Part shown: one piece after another, positions 34,738-44,557 of the stretch
Numbering within the stretch: the first letter of the stretch is position 1
How the letters are laid out: each line of letters opens with the position of its first letter
Assembly: GCA_963756575.1 (NCBI GenBank)
Contig: CAVWOM010000009.1
Coordinates: 186,001 to 250,000 of the forward strand
Origin: Palsa-504 sp963756575
GTDB lineage: Bacteria > Actinomycetota > Actinomycetes > Streptosporangiales > Streptosporangiaceae
Length of the DNA: 64,000 nt
Reading direction: 5' to 3'
Position numbers and translations under genes: made by a program
Notes under the pieces: generated by a model
The model's input: the letters and a program-made list of their open reading frames with translations, nothing else
The model's database searches: none
Told to the model about the DNA's origin: nothing

Positions 34738-35598
34738 GTGGCGCGGATCGTAGTGGTGCACGGAGTCGGTCAGCAGACCGAAGGCGGGCTGACGCTTCAT
34801 GACCGCTTCTTCTCCGCCCTGGCGGAGGGAGTCGCCCGGGCGGGCGGGTCCGTGCCGCCAGCTGACGTGGTCTTCGCCAGCTACGGTGATTTCTTCCGTC
34901 AGCGGGCCGAGGTGCTGTCACCGGTTCCCTATTTCGATGCCGGGGACGTGGCCGAGGGATACGAATCGGAACTGCTGCTGGCCTGGTGGCAGCGGGCCGC
35001 CGCCACCGATTCGCGCGTGGTGCCGCCCGGTGAGGAGGTGCTCGCCCGCACACCGGTATGGGCGTCCGGCGCCGTCGCCGCACTGAGCCGGTCGCGATTC
35101 CTGGCTGGCGTGGGCGACCGGCTATTAATTGGCGACCTGAAGCAGGTGCACCGTTATTTCGCCGATAACGCGCTGCGCTCGAGCATCCGGGAGGCCGTGG
35201 CCCTTTCCGTGACGCCTGACACGCGCGTGGTCGTGGCCCATTCGCTGGGCTCGGTCGTCGCCTACGAGGTGCTCTGCGCGGCCCGCCAGCGGGCCATTGA
35301 GTCGTTCGTCACCCTCGGTTCCCCCCTCGGCCTGCCCAACCTGGTCTTCGACCGGCTCCAGCCGGAACCGCGCCCACCCGGCGCGGAGATCCGCGGGTAC
35401 TGGCCGGAGCCGGTCGGCACGTGGACCAATATCGCCGACGCCGGAGACGTCGTGGCCGCGGTGGAGGACCTGCGCCCGCTCTTCGGCGCCGCGATGCGCC
35501 AGATCCGGGTCCATAACGGCTCGCACGCCCACGATATGCGTCCCTACCTGACCGAGACGATGACCGGCGCGGCGATCATGGCGGGGCTGAATGACTGA
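34738..35598 (+). CDS. alpha/beta hydrolase of a conflict module
   Basis: 286 residues. The start RIVVVHGVGQQTEGG gives the oxyanion loop (HG), and VVAHSLGSVVAYEV carries the nucleophile elbow (Ser169), with a likely catalytic Asp/His near the C-terminus (HNGSHAHDMRPYL). An esterase or lipase-type serine hydrolase without signal peptide. The GTG follows GAGGAG by six bases. The last eight bases overlap the caspase-STAND gene, implying coupled translation. Base composition is lower in GC than the flanks. Likely an effector or modifier of the neighbouring system. Confidence 0.8.
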   Translation: MARIVVVHGVGQQTEGGLTLHDRFFSALAEGVARAGGSVPPADVVFASYGDFFRQRAEVLSPVPYFDAGDVAEGYESELLLAWWQRAAATDSRVVPPGEEVLARTPVWASGAVAALSRSRFLAGVGDRLLIGDLKQVHRYFADNALRSSIREAVALSVTPDTRVVVAHSLGSVVAYEVLCAARQRAIESFVTLGSPLGLPNLVFDRLQPEPRPPGAEIRGYWPEPVGTWTNIADAGDVVAAVEDLRPLFGAAMRQIRVHNGSHAHDMRPYLTETMTGAAIMAGLND

Positions 35599-38500
35599 AG
35601 ACCCGCATCGCCGGTACCTGATCGCAGTAGGTATCACGACCGATCTGACCACAAGCAAGCCGCATATTGTCGACTCTGTTAATCGTATGACCAACCTTTT
35701 CGTCAGCGATTTCGGCTACGAGCGGGTAACGCCGCTCGGCATTGACCCGGCGTCGGATCAGATCCGCAGATCCATCAGAGAATTCTGCCTGAAACGCAGC
35801 TCCGATGATGTTGTCACGCTTTATTACACCGGGCACGCGGACAAGGTGAACGAGACACATCGGGTCTGGACGGGTGACACCATTGACCCGGTCTCGGGAA
35901 CGCTGGAAACGAGGCATCTCGCCGAGCTCATGCTGGCCGGCACTCCGCTGCGGTACGCGATGATCATCCTGGACACGTGTTTCGCCGGCCAGGGTGGAGC
36001 GGAGGCCTTGCGGGCGTCCATGCCCTCGATCGGAGAGGGCGACGGCAAGACGCTCGCGGTGCTGACAGCGGCCGACTCGCGCGAGCAGATCGTGGCCGGA
36101 GACTTCGCCCGGCTGTTCGGGCACGCCGTGGCGCAGCCTGCCGTGGCGGGGCATGAACCTCCCTATCTCGCCCTCGGCGCGATCGCACGTCTCATCCAGG
36201 CCGACCCGTCCCGTCCGGGCTGGCAGGACATCTCGCACAGCCTGCTGGGCGGGCGGTCCGACCTGCTGCCTTACTTTCCTAATCCGCGCTTCAATCCTCA
36301 ACTGCGCGATCTGGACCTGCTCACTCAGCTGCGGGTCGAGCAAAACGAGCTACGGGTGGAAGACCTGCACCGGCACTTCCTGCCCCGTGCCCGCGGGGTG
36401 GACGTCCCGACCGAGCCGGGCTGGCGGTTCTTCGGCCGGGAGGCTGCGCTGCGCGCCCTCGTCAGCTGGCTTCAGAACAGCGGCGACCGTACTTCCCGGG
36501 TGGTGACCGGGGGACCAGGTTCGGGGAAATCGGCCGTCATCGGCCGGCTGGCGGTGCTCAGTGATCCCGACCAGCGTCCGGCGGTTCCCATGGAGGACCT
36601 CGCGGCCGGCACGATCCCGCCGGAGGGCAGCATTGCCACCGCCATTCATGCGCGCGGACTGACCAATGCCCAGGTTCTCGCGGGCCTAGCCGCCGCGGTG
36701 GGTGTCCGGGCGGACACTCCTGCCGATTTGCTCAGGCAGATGCGCGGCCAGAGGCTGACCATCGCCATCGACGCCATCGACGAAGCGCTCGACCCGACCG
36801 GTCTGGTGGCTAGTATCCTCTGCCCGCTGCTCGAGGCCGGTCCGGCGGAAGGACTTCGGCTCCTTCTGGGTACGCGGCCGCATCTGATCGAACCGCTCGG
36901 CATGGCCGGCTCGGCCCTGAATCTCGATGGCGAGCGGTACGCGGACCCCGTGTCTCTCTACCAGTACGTGATCCGCGGGCTGGAGGCAGGCGATCCAGCC
37001 TCTCCCTACCACTCCGTCCCTGAGGACGTGACCGCCGAGATCGCACGGGCGGTCGCCACCGCTGCCGGACATTCTTTCCTGGTTGCCCTCATCGTGTCGC
37101 GCACTCTTCTCAGCGCCATTACGGTCCCCGACCCAGCGGATCCCGGCTGGCGGGCTAACCTGCCGGGCAATGCGGCCGCGGCCATGCACAGTGATCTGGA
37201 GACTCGTCTAGGCGCCGCCGCCGATCGCGCGCGGGACCTGCTACGGCCACTGGCGTTCGCACAGGGAGCGGGACTGCCGTGGGAGGACTTGTGGGCGCCG
37301 CTGTCGTCGAGGCTCAGCGGTCATGCCTACACGGACCAGGACCTCACCTGGCTGCGTCGCCAGGCGGGTTCCTACGTCGTCGAGGCGATGGAGTCCGGCC
37401 GTTCTGTGTACCGGCTTTATCACGCTGCGCTGGCCGAATACCTGAGGCAGGGCTGCGACGAAGGCCATATCCACCGTCTGTTCACCGTTTTCCTCCAGGA
37501 CTGCGTCCCGATTTCACGACCGAGACCGGACTGGAGCCGTGCCCATCCCTATATTCTCGCTCACCTGGCCACCCATGCCCAGCGGGCGGGAATGCTCGAT
37601 CGCCTGCTCCTAGACCCCGGGTACCTGGTCAACGCGACCCCGGCCGGATTGCTAGCCGCACTTCCCATGGCGCGGGCCCCCGATGCCGAACTAGGCGGCG
37701 CCGCCTACCAGCGGGCGGTTCATCACTTCCGGGAACAAGCCGAAGAGACACGGCTCTCGTACCTGGAACTGGCCGCGCGAATTACCCACGCGACCGAGCT
37801 CGCGAGCCGGATCGCAGCCGAGACACCGCGGCGCCACTGGTCAGTGCCGTGGACGCACTGGCCTCCGGAATATCCCCACCGGATTATGGACGGGCATCTC
37901 GGCCCGCTCACCGATGTCATCTGCGTGGACACCGGCGACGGCCATCCCGTCGTAGCCAGCATTGACCAGGACGCCAAGCTCCGCTTGTGGGACGCCGTCA
38001 CTGCTGAGCATCGCGGCACCTACGCCATCGGGGACGCGCCCTTGATCGCGGTGCATGCCGTCCGTTTGCCGGAACGCCGGACCGTGATCGTGCTGCTGGG
38101 CGCCGATGGCATGCTGCATGTCTGGGACGTGGCGACGGCTACGCTCGTGCGGACGGTCCACGTGGTATCGCTGTGGCGTCGGGTCGCTCTGCTCCGGAAC
38201 GCTGACCTCAAGCTACGGTGCCTCGGCACACCCGATGGCCGCCAGTTCGCCATCACGGGCGGCACCGGCCTGCCCACGTGTGTCTGGGACCTGTCGACCG
38301 GCCGGGCTGTCGCCGTCCTTCCTGGCAGCGGCGGTCCGGACACTGTGGAATTCACCACGCTCCTCGACGGACGGCTCGCGATCTCCGTATCGGCCGACGG
38401 CGGAGAGCGGCGGCTCTACGACCTTCTGACCGGCCAGGAATTGCCATTTGAGCGCCGGCGGATCCGGTCCGCCTGGCTGCGATCACGCTACGATCGGCTT

Positions 38501-40143
38501 GTCCGCCGGTCGCACCTGACCTACTACGCGCTGCCCGCAGGCCCCCATGTCGTGGCGGTCCGGTTCTTCCGCGATACCGCTACGGTATGGGATCTCACCG
38601 TCAGCCGCCCGCTCGGCATCTGGCCGAGGGGGAGGGCGACGCCCGGATCAGGCTCACCGACGGACGCAGCGTCTCGCTTTCGCTGCCACCTCAGCAGAAG
38701 GTTTCCCGGCGGTCCTACCGGCCTGCCCGGCTGCTAGCGGATAACCCGGGATACCGGCGTTTCGAGGGGGCCGACACGCTTGTCCCGCTCGACTCTCTGG
38801 TGCCCTGGGCGCCGCGGCCCCATGCTGAAACAAATGAGCCGCTCGCGCCGCGGTTGACGGCAACCGATCGTTTCCTGCAGGTGCAGTTCAGCGAAAATCC
38901 TCATCGGCCGGATGGCAGACATGTTTCGCTGACCCTGGCCGGACACGCCGCGCGGGTAACGGGTTATGACTGGACCCGCCTGCCGGATGGTCACGTCATC
39001 GTCTTTACCGCGAGCGACGACGGGACTGTACGTCGCTGGGACATCAGTTCGATCAAGCCGAGGGGGACCGAGGAGAACACGCATTCCCAAGTCGCGCTGC
39101 ACCAGATCGTGAGCGCCCCCGTCGACGATGGCACCCCCGTGGGACTGACCGTCGCGGACGGTACCGACGTGGCATTGTGGAACCTCAGGACCGGAGAACA
39201 CATCGGGGGCCTGGCGGGGCGCGAGGCGGAGCCCTGCACGCTTGACGTCGCTTTCCCCCGGGAGCATGCTCCCATCGCGGTCACCTTCGATGCCGATCAG
39301 GTCATGCGGACCTGGAGCCTGCCGGATGGGCGCCAGCTCGGTGAGTTCCGCCACGACAGAATCCGCCTGCCAGGCGATATGGCCTGCACGCGGCTGCCCG
39401 ACGGCACCTGCGTCGCCGTGACCACGGGCTACGGCCGCAAGAGCGTGGTCTGGGATCTCGCCGCCGGGCGGATCCGTAACGTGCTGGCCGGTCACCGAGG
39501 ATCGTCGACCTGTGTCAGTTGCGCCGAAGGCCGGGAATTGTGGCCGTTCGCCGTGACCGGCGGACTGGACAACCGCCTGAACGTTTGGCACCTCCGCCAC
39601 GGGCGATGGCATCGTCGCTTCCGGATCGTCCCGCCGTGGAATTTCCTCCTCCGTCCCTCTTCAGGCCATGCGCACTCGGTACGCGTCCTGCCGCTCCCGG
39701 ACGGTGATTTCGTGGCTCTCGCCGCTACCGCCGACGAGATGGTCAGAATCTTGAAGCCGCGCAGATTTCCGTTCGGCGCGCGACGAATAGGTAAAATACA
39801 CGCTCGTGTCATGGAGGTGGTCACCTTGGGCACCGATGGTGCCGTTGTCGTCACCGCGGCCGCCGACGGCACCATGCAGATATGGAGCCCGGACGCCCTG
39901 ACCAGCCCTGGCGGTATCGGGCCGCCGCTCTGTGAGATAAATGTCGAGGTCCCCGTATACGATCTAAGCTGTACCGGCGATAATGCGTTCGTCATCGCCA
40001 CGCCGAATGGCCTGACTGCCATCCATCTTAACGCTAGTCTTCTCGGTATTTACGCCAGCAGCCTAGGGCCTAGCTATTCTATGCGGCATGTAGCTGACGC
40101 CCACGTTACCGGACTCGAGGCCGAAAATGCAGTTGGTTCCTAA
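35591..40143 (+). CDS. caspase-NACHT/STAND-WD40 protein (one frame break)
   Basis: About 1,517 residues when a break near 38,620 is repaired (one missing C turns LGIW into LGHLAEGEGD). Residues 1-240 are a caspase-like peptidase with the catalytic dyad His82 (YYTGHAD) and Cys130 (ILDTCFAGQGG). Then comes a NACHT/STAND NTPase with Walker A GGPGSGKS (307-314) and Walker B LTIAIDAIDEA (389-399), a helical part, and about 12 WD40 blades (LRLWDAVTAE, LHVWDVATAT, VRRWDISSIK, SVVWDLAAGR, LNVWHLRHGR, MQIWSPDAL). The fold order sensor-switch-killer is that of NLR-like immune proteins. Overlaps the hydrolase and PH-domain genes at either end. Confidence 0.85.
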
Positions 40144-40795
40144 CACCGAAACGGTTCCCGCGTCCGTGAACCGGTTTCTCCTGCCACACGAGCGGCAGGT
40201 GCTCACTGCTCGCTATCACCCCGCGGTTCTCATGGGCCCGGTCGGCCTGACCGTTGCCGGGCTGGTTGCCGCCGCGGTGGCAGGCGGTATCTCCAGGCTA
40301 AGCTCTGATGCGCTGCTCATCATGTGGCTCGCCTGGGGCCTCTTCTTCCTGTACACGATCACGCGGATAAGCAAATGGTTTGCCGAATATTTCATAGTGA
40401 CAACGCAGCGCGTTATGGTCGTCAAAGGGTTCTTTACGCGTGATGTGATATGCATGCCGCTCGCCACGGCTGGCAGCATGAAGTTCCGGCGCACGACCAT
40501 GGGTCGCTTGCTTGGCTACGGCCAGTTCGTCGTAGAAGCCGAGCGTGTCCAGCCGATGTGGGTAATCAACTTCCTGCCTTATCCGGAGCAACTCTACCTC
40601 GAAGTGATGGGGCTGATCTACAGGGACGCCGATACGAACACGGATACAGGCAGGGATCCGGCATCTAGATTGCCGCTGGAGGATCTCCTTACGAAACCGC
40701 CAGAATGGATGACCGACCAGAACAAAGTCACCCGGTCCGCGGCGTGCGGAGCAGCCTGGCGGCGAGGTATATCCCGAATACGGCGACTGGGGTGA
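40127..40795 (+). CDS. membrane protein with bacterial PH domain (bPH2)
   Basis: 222 residues. Two membrane helices (VGLTVAGLVAAAVAGGI and LLIMWLAWGLFFLYTIT) are followed by a bPH2/DUF304 domain: EYFIVTTQRVMVVKGFFTRD, MKFRRTTMGRLLGYGQFVVE, INFLPYPEQLYLEVMGLIY. The start overlaps the end of the WD40 gene by 17 bases, so it belongs to the same unit and may anchor the system at the membrane. The last ~20 residues overlap the convergent gene at 40,728 and may not be genuine. Confidence 0.75.
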   Translation: MQLVPNTETVPASVNRFLLPHERQVLTARYHPAVLMGPVGLTVAGLVAAAVAGGISRLSSDALLIMWLAWGLFFLYTITRISKWFAEYFIVTTQRVMVVKGFFTRDVICMPLATAGSMKFRRTTMGRLLGYGQFVVEAERVQPMWVINFLPYPEQLYLEVMGLIYRDADTNTDTGRDPASRLPLEDLLTKPPEWMTDQNKVTRSAACGAAWRRGISRIRRLG

Positions 40796-41807
40796 AGACG
40801 AAGAGCGCAGCCCATAGCGAGTTTCCGCCCCAGGCCGCGCCGAGGTGGGCCAGATGCCTTCGGATCACCGGGACCTCCGGTGCCCAAGAAAAGCGCAGTG
40901 TTCCAGTTGCCAGGCTATATCCGGCCGTGAGGATCACTGCGATGATCAGCCATTTCCAGCTATCGGCAGTCCGCGCGATGGCGATGGCCGCCGGCGCGAG
41001 CAGGAGCAGGTACGTGCTCTGCGCCAGTCCGCCTTGGCGGCCGTCGGACATCCCCGCCCCCGGCAAGTCGGCGCCAGAAGCGACGAGCCGGACAACCGTT
41101 GCGGCCCAAGTGACGGACAGCAGGACCAACAGAATCAACAGGGCGGCGAAAAGCTTACGGGTAAAACCAGGTGAGGGTACCGCATAGCGGGGTGCGCGGC
41201 GGGCGTTCCTGTGCAGGTAATCAAGGCGGCCAAACGTCCCAGTCGCGCTAGTCAGCAATATGTAGGCGAGCGTTATGGCAAGCACCAGATAGGGTACGGC
41301 GGGAAGAGAGCCTGATCTGGCGAGCCAGTGAGACAGGGTGGTTACCCTGGTGGTAACCAGGAAAGGCGGCGGGGAGAGGCGGAGAAATCCGAGGATGCCG
41401 GCTGCCGCCACCGCCACGCGGAAGGCAATCGAGTGCCTGGCCGGTGTCAGCAGCAATAGCGCCGCCCACGACAAAAACACTGGAAGCAAATGGCTCTGGC
41501 AGTTGGCCGCTTGCTCCGAAGCCGCTAGCAGGGTGACTCCGTCCAGGACCCTGAAGGCATGCCAGTGATGGGCGCTGATCGCCCGGCCGAATGCCCCGGC
41601 CCATGCCGTGAGGAGCATGGATATAAGGCAAGCGACGGCCGAATACAGGCGGACAGCGGCGACCTTCACAACCAGCCTGGCTGCATCAGCCCGGTTTCTC
41701 CGGGAAAGCTTTCTCTCCAGGAATCGTTGTGCGAGGTCAGGGTGGCTGGCTCCGGCGACGGTAAAAGACCGGCTTGTGGAGGAGCGCGCGGAGCCACGAA
41801 CCACCAT
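40728..41807 (-). CDS. polytopic membrane protein of unknown function
   Basis: 359 residues with about eight hydrophobic segments, e.g. AVACLISMLLTAWAGAFG, LLPVFLSWAALLLL, VPYLVLAITLAYILL, LFAALLILLVLLSVTWAA and FVFTPVAVFGIYLAARLL. No family recognised. It converges on and overlaps the PH-domain gene. Its base composition is like the conflict genes, so it may have arrived with them. The start is uncertain (several GTG and ATG codons). Confidence 0.6.
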   Translation of the reverse strand: MVVRGSARSSTSRSFTVAGASHPDLAQRFLERKLSRRNRADAARLVVKVAAVRLYSAVACLISMLLTAWAGAFGRAISAHHWHAFRVLDGVTLLAASEQAANCQSHLLPVFLSWAALLLLTPARHSIAFRVAVAAAGILGFLRLSPPPFLVTTRVTTLSHWLARSGSLPAVPYLVLAITLAYILLTSATGTFGRLDYLHRNARRAPRYAVPSPGFTRKLFAALLILLVLLSVTWAATVVRLVASGADLPGAGMSDGRQGGLAQSTYLLLLAPAAIAIARTADSWKWLIIAVILTAGYSLATGTLRFSWAPEVPVIRRHLAHLGAAWGGNSLWAALFVFTPVAVFGIYLAARLLRTPRTG

Positions 41808-41872
41808 GAATCATGAGGTTAACGTCTCGGCACGGAAGAGCCAAGCGACGACCTGGATCGCGGATCAGGGAC

Positions 41873-44369
41873 CTACTCGGCTCGCAGCTCGATGGCGGCC
41901 CGGGTCCGCGCGGCCACGGCGGCGGGCAGCGCCGCCAGCAGATCGCCCGCCAGCACCAGGACGGCCAGCCCGAGCACGACCACGGCCAGCGGCACCTCGA
42001 CGATCGGCGCCACCCCGAGCGAGCCGGCGAAGGCGCGCCAGGCCAGCCGGCCGCCGATGACGCCCAGCGGGCCGCCGATCACCACGGCGATCAGCAGCGT
42101 GAGCGTGGTCTGCCAGGCGACGACCGCCCGGATCTGCCGCCGCGTCATGCCGATGGTCTTAAGCAGGGCCAGCTCGTGGCGGCGCCGGCGGACCAGGCTC
42201 AGCACGGTCAGGGCCAGCGACAGCACCGCCGCCGCGGCCAGCCCGATGCCCAGCGCGAGCGGCTGGCCGCCCATCTGCTCGGTGTTGACGATCGCCGAAG
42301 CCAGCGCGCTGCGCATCTCGTAGGTGCCGCCGGGCGTCCCGTCGGGGTTGGCCGAGGTGACCCGGTGGATCAGCGCGGCTCGCTGCGCCGCGGTGCTACC
42401 CGGGGCCCAGTCGACCGCCACCGCCGACGGGAAGGCGGGGATCGACTGGTTCGCGCTCGCCGACGGGGTGGTCGCGCCCGTGACCGCCAGCAGGGTGGCC
42501 TCGGGCAGCATGCCCCCGCGGCCGAGCGAGACGTGCTCGGCGCCGCCGACGCCGAACGACGGCAGCGTGACGGTGCCCGTGATCACCGCCGTGCGGGTGT
42601 ACGGCGCAATGCCGATCCGGACCGTGTCGCCGATCTTCTTGCCCAGGGCGGCCAGGGTCACCGTGCCCAGCTCGATCTGGTTACCGCCGGTCAGGGGCCG
42701 GCGCCGTGGTCGGCGGCTGGATCGAGCCGAGGTCATGGCGCACGCCCAGCACCGGGACGAACTTGCCGTCCACCGGCAGCTGGGTGAACGCGAACTCGGA
42801 CCAGGCCCCGACGGCCTGCTGGCCGGCCAGCAGCTTCTTCATCACCCCAGGGTTGAAGCTCCCGTAGCCGGACTCGGCCTGGATGACCGTGTCCCAGTCC
42901 CAGCCGTACCGGGCCGGATGAGTGACCAGCCCGGCCAGGCTGGCGTTGAACACCACGGCGCTCACCACCGCGGTCACCGCCGCGACGGCGCCGATCAGCG
43001 CCGACCGCACCGGCACCGAGCGCCCCGGCTCGAGCGCGTTACGGGTCCCGACCACGACCGTCGCGGGCAGGCCCGCGGCGGCGGCCGCCCGGGCCAGGGC
43101 GGACGAGCGCGGGCCGGCCCAGGTGCCGCGCGTGCTGGCCGTCCGGACCGCCAGCACGGTCAGCAGCCCCAGCAGCAGGACCGCGCAGGCGGCGGCGCCC
43201 GCGCCGAGCACGAGCGGATCCGCCTCCATTCCCCGGCTCGGGTCGAAGCGGCGGACCGGGCCCACCGGCGCCAGCGGGGACAGCGCGATCGCGCCGGCCA
43301 CGGCCAGCACGGTGCCGCCGAGGACCGCGATCGCCCCGGGCAGGCCCGCGGTCAGCGCGGCCTGGCCGCGGGTGGCTCCCAGCGCCCGGAGCACCGCGAT
43401 GTCCGGCGCGCGCCTGCCCACCAGCTGGGCCAGGCCCTGGCCGGCCAGCACCAGCATCGCGATCGCCGCGATGGCCCCGAACAGGCTGAGCGCGATCACC
43501 TCGGGCGTGATGGCCTGCCGGACCTGGTTTTCAACGACGTCGGTGCGGTTGATGGTGAACGACAGGTCGTCGCCCTTCTGGCCGGTCTCGGCGTTGATCT
43601 GCCGTTCCAGCCGGGTGGCGAGCGCGGTCAGCTGCTGCTGCAGCCGCGGGATACCGGCCGTGCCGTCGGCCAGGCGCAGGCCGATCCAGGCGTAGAAGTA
43701 TGCGCTCAGCAGCTGCCGGGTCGCACCGGGCGGCAGGATGGTCCCCTCGGCCTCGTCGCTCTGGTCGACCAGGGCGGGCGGGATCTCGGTGATCGCCGCC
43801 ACCCGGAAGGACCGGATGACCGGCTTGCCGACCTGCTGCCCCTGGGGGCCGCGCCGGCTGAACTGGTACCGCACCGTGTCACCCACGCCGACCCCGAACG
43901 CCCGCGCGGTGCCCGGCGTGAGCACGACCGTCGTCGTCGAATCCGACGGCGGCAGCGCGCCCGCCAGCACGCTCGCCCGGTCCTGGCTGAAGTACTCGCC
44001 GTCCAGGCTGCCGTTGATGCTGGAGGTCAGGAAGTCGTCGTCGACCTTGCCGTCTAGCACCGGAAACGCGTTCAGGCCGACGTAGGTGGCGTGCGAGATT
44101 ACCCCCGGCAGCGCCGAGATGAGGTCGATCGGCCGGGTCACCGGCATGCCGGGCAGCACGCCCGGCACGTTCACGAACGCGTTGCTGGCGTTGATGGACG
44201 TCAGATAGCGGTCATAAGCGGTCGCGGTGCGCCGTGCGCCGGCCAGCGCCCCGAGCGCCACCGCGCCCAGGATGCCGATGATCAGCGCCAGCACGGTGGC
44301 CTGCCGCCAGGATCGCCTCAGGGTAGACCGGCGGCAGGCCAGCGCGACGCTCAACGTTTTCCCTCCCAT
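41873..44369 (-). pseudogene. FtsX-family ABC permease with one frame break
   Basis: About 830 residues when repaired. N-terminal helix (VLALIIGILGAVALGALAG), outer domain, three middle helices (IALSLFGAIAAIAMLVLAGQ), second outer domain, three C-terminal helices with RRRRHELALLKTIGMTRRQI, typical of MacB/FtsX permeases. The frame breaks near 42,705 between LGSIQPPTT and RPLTGGNQIELG; dropping one base or adding two restores it. Divergent from the next permease, sharing a 190-base promoter region, and probably served by the ATPase at 52,051. Confidence 0.8.
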
Positions 44370-44557
44370 ACTCGCCCATTGTGCTGACCTGCGTCGTTCC
44401 TGGCCAGCGTGCCTCCCGGCCGGAACCGCGGGTGCCAGCACGCTGGGCTAGGTGGGGCCACCATCCCCGCGAGCCGGTCGCCTTAGCACTCTTGTCACCA
44501 TCCGCCGGAGATCATCTACTAGGAACCTGCTTGTTTCCTGGTAGTGGGGGGTCGGAC

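Noticed and set aside
42324..44057. 577-codon plus-strand frame
   Set aside because: Antisense shadow of the frame-broken FtsX permease.
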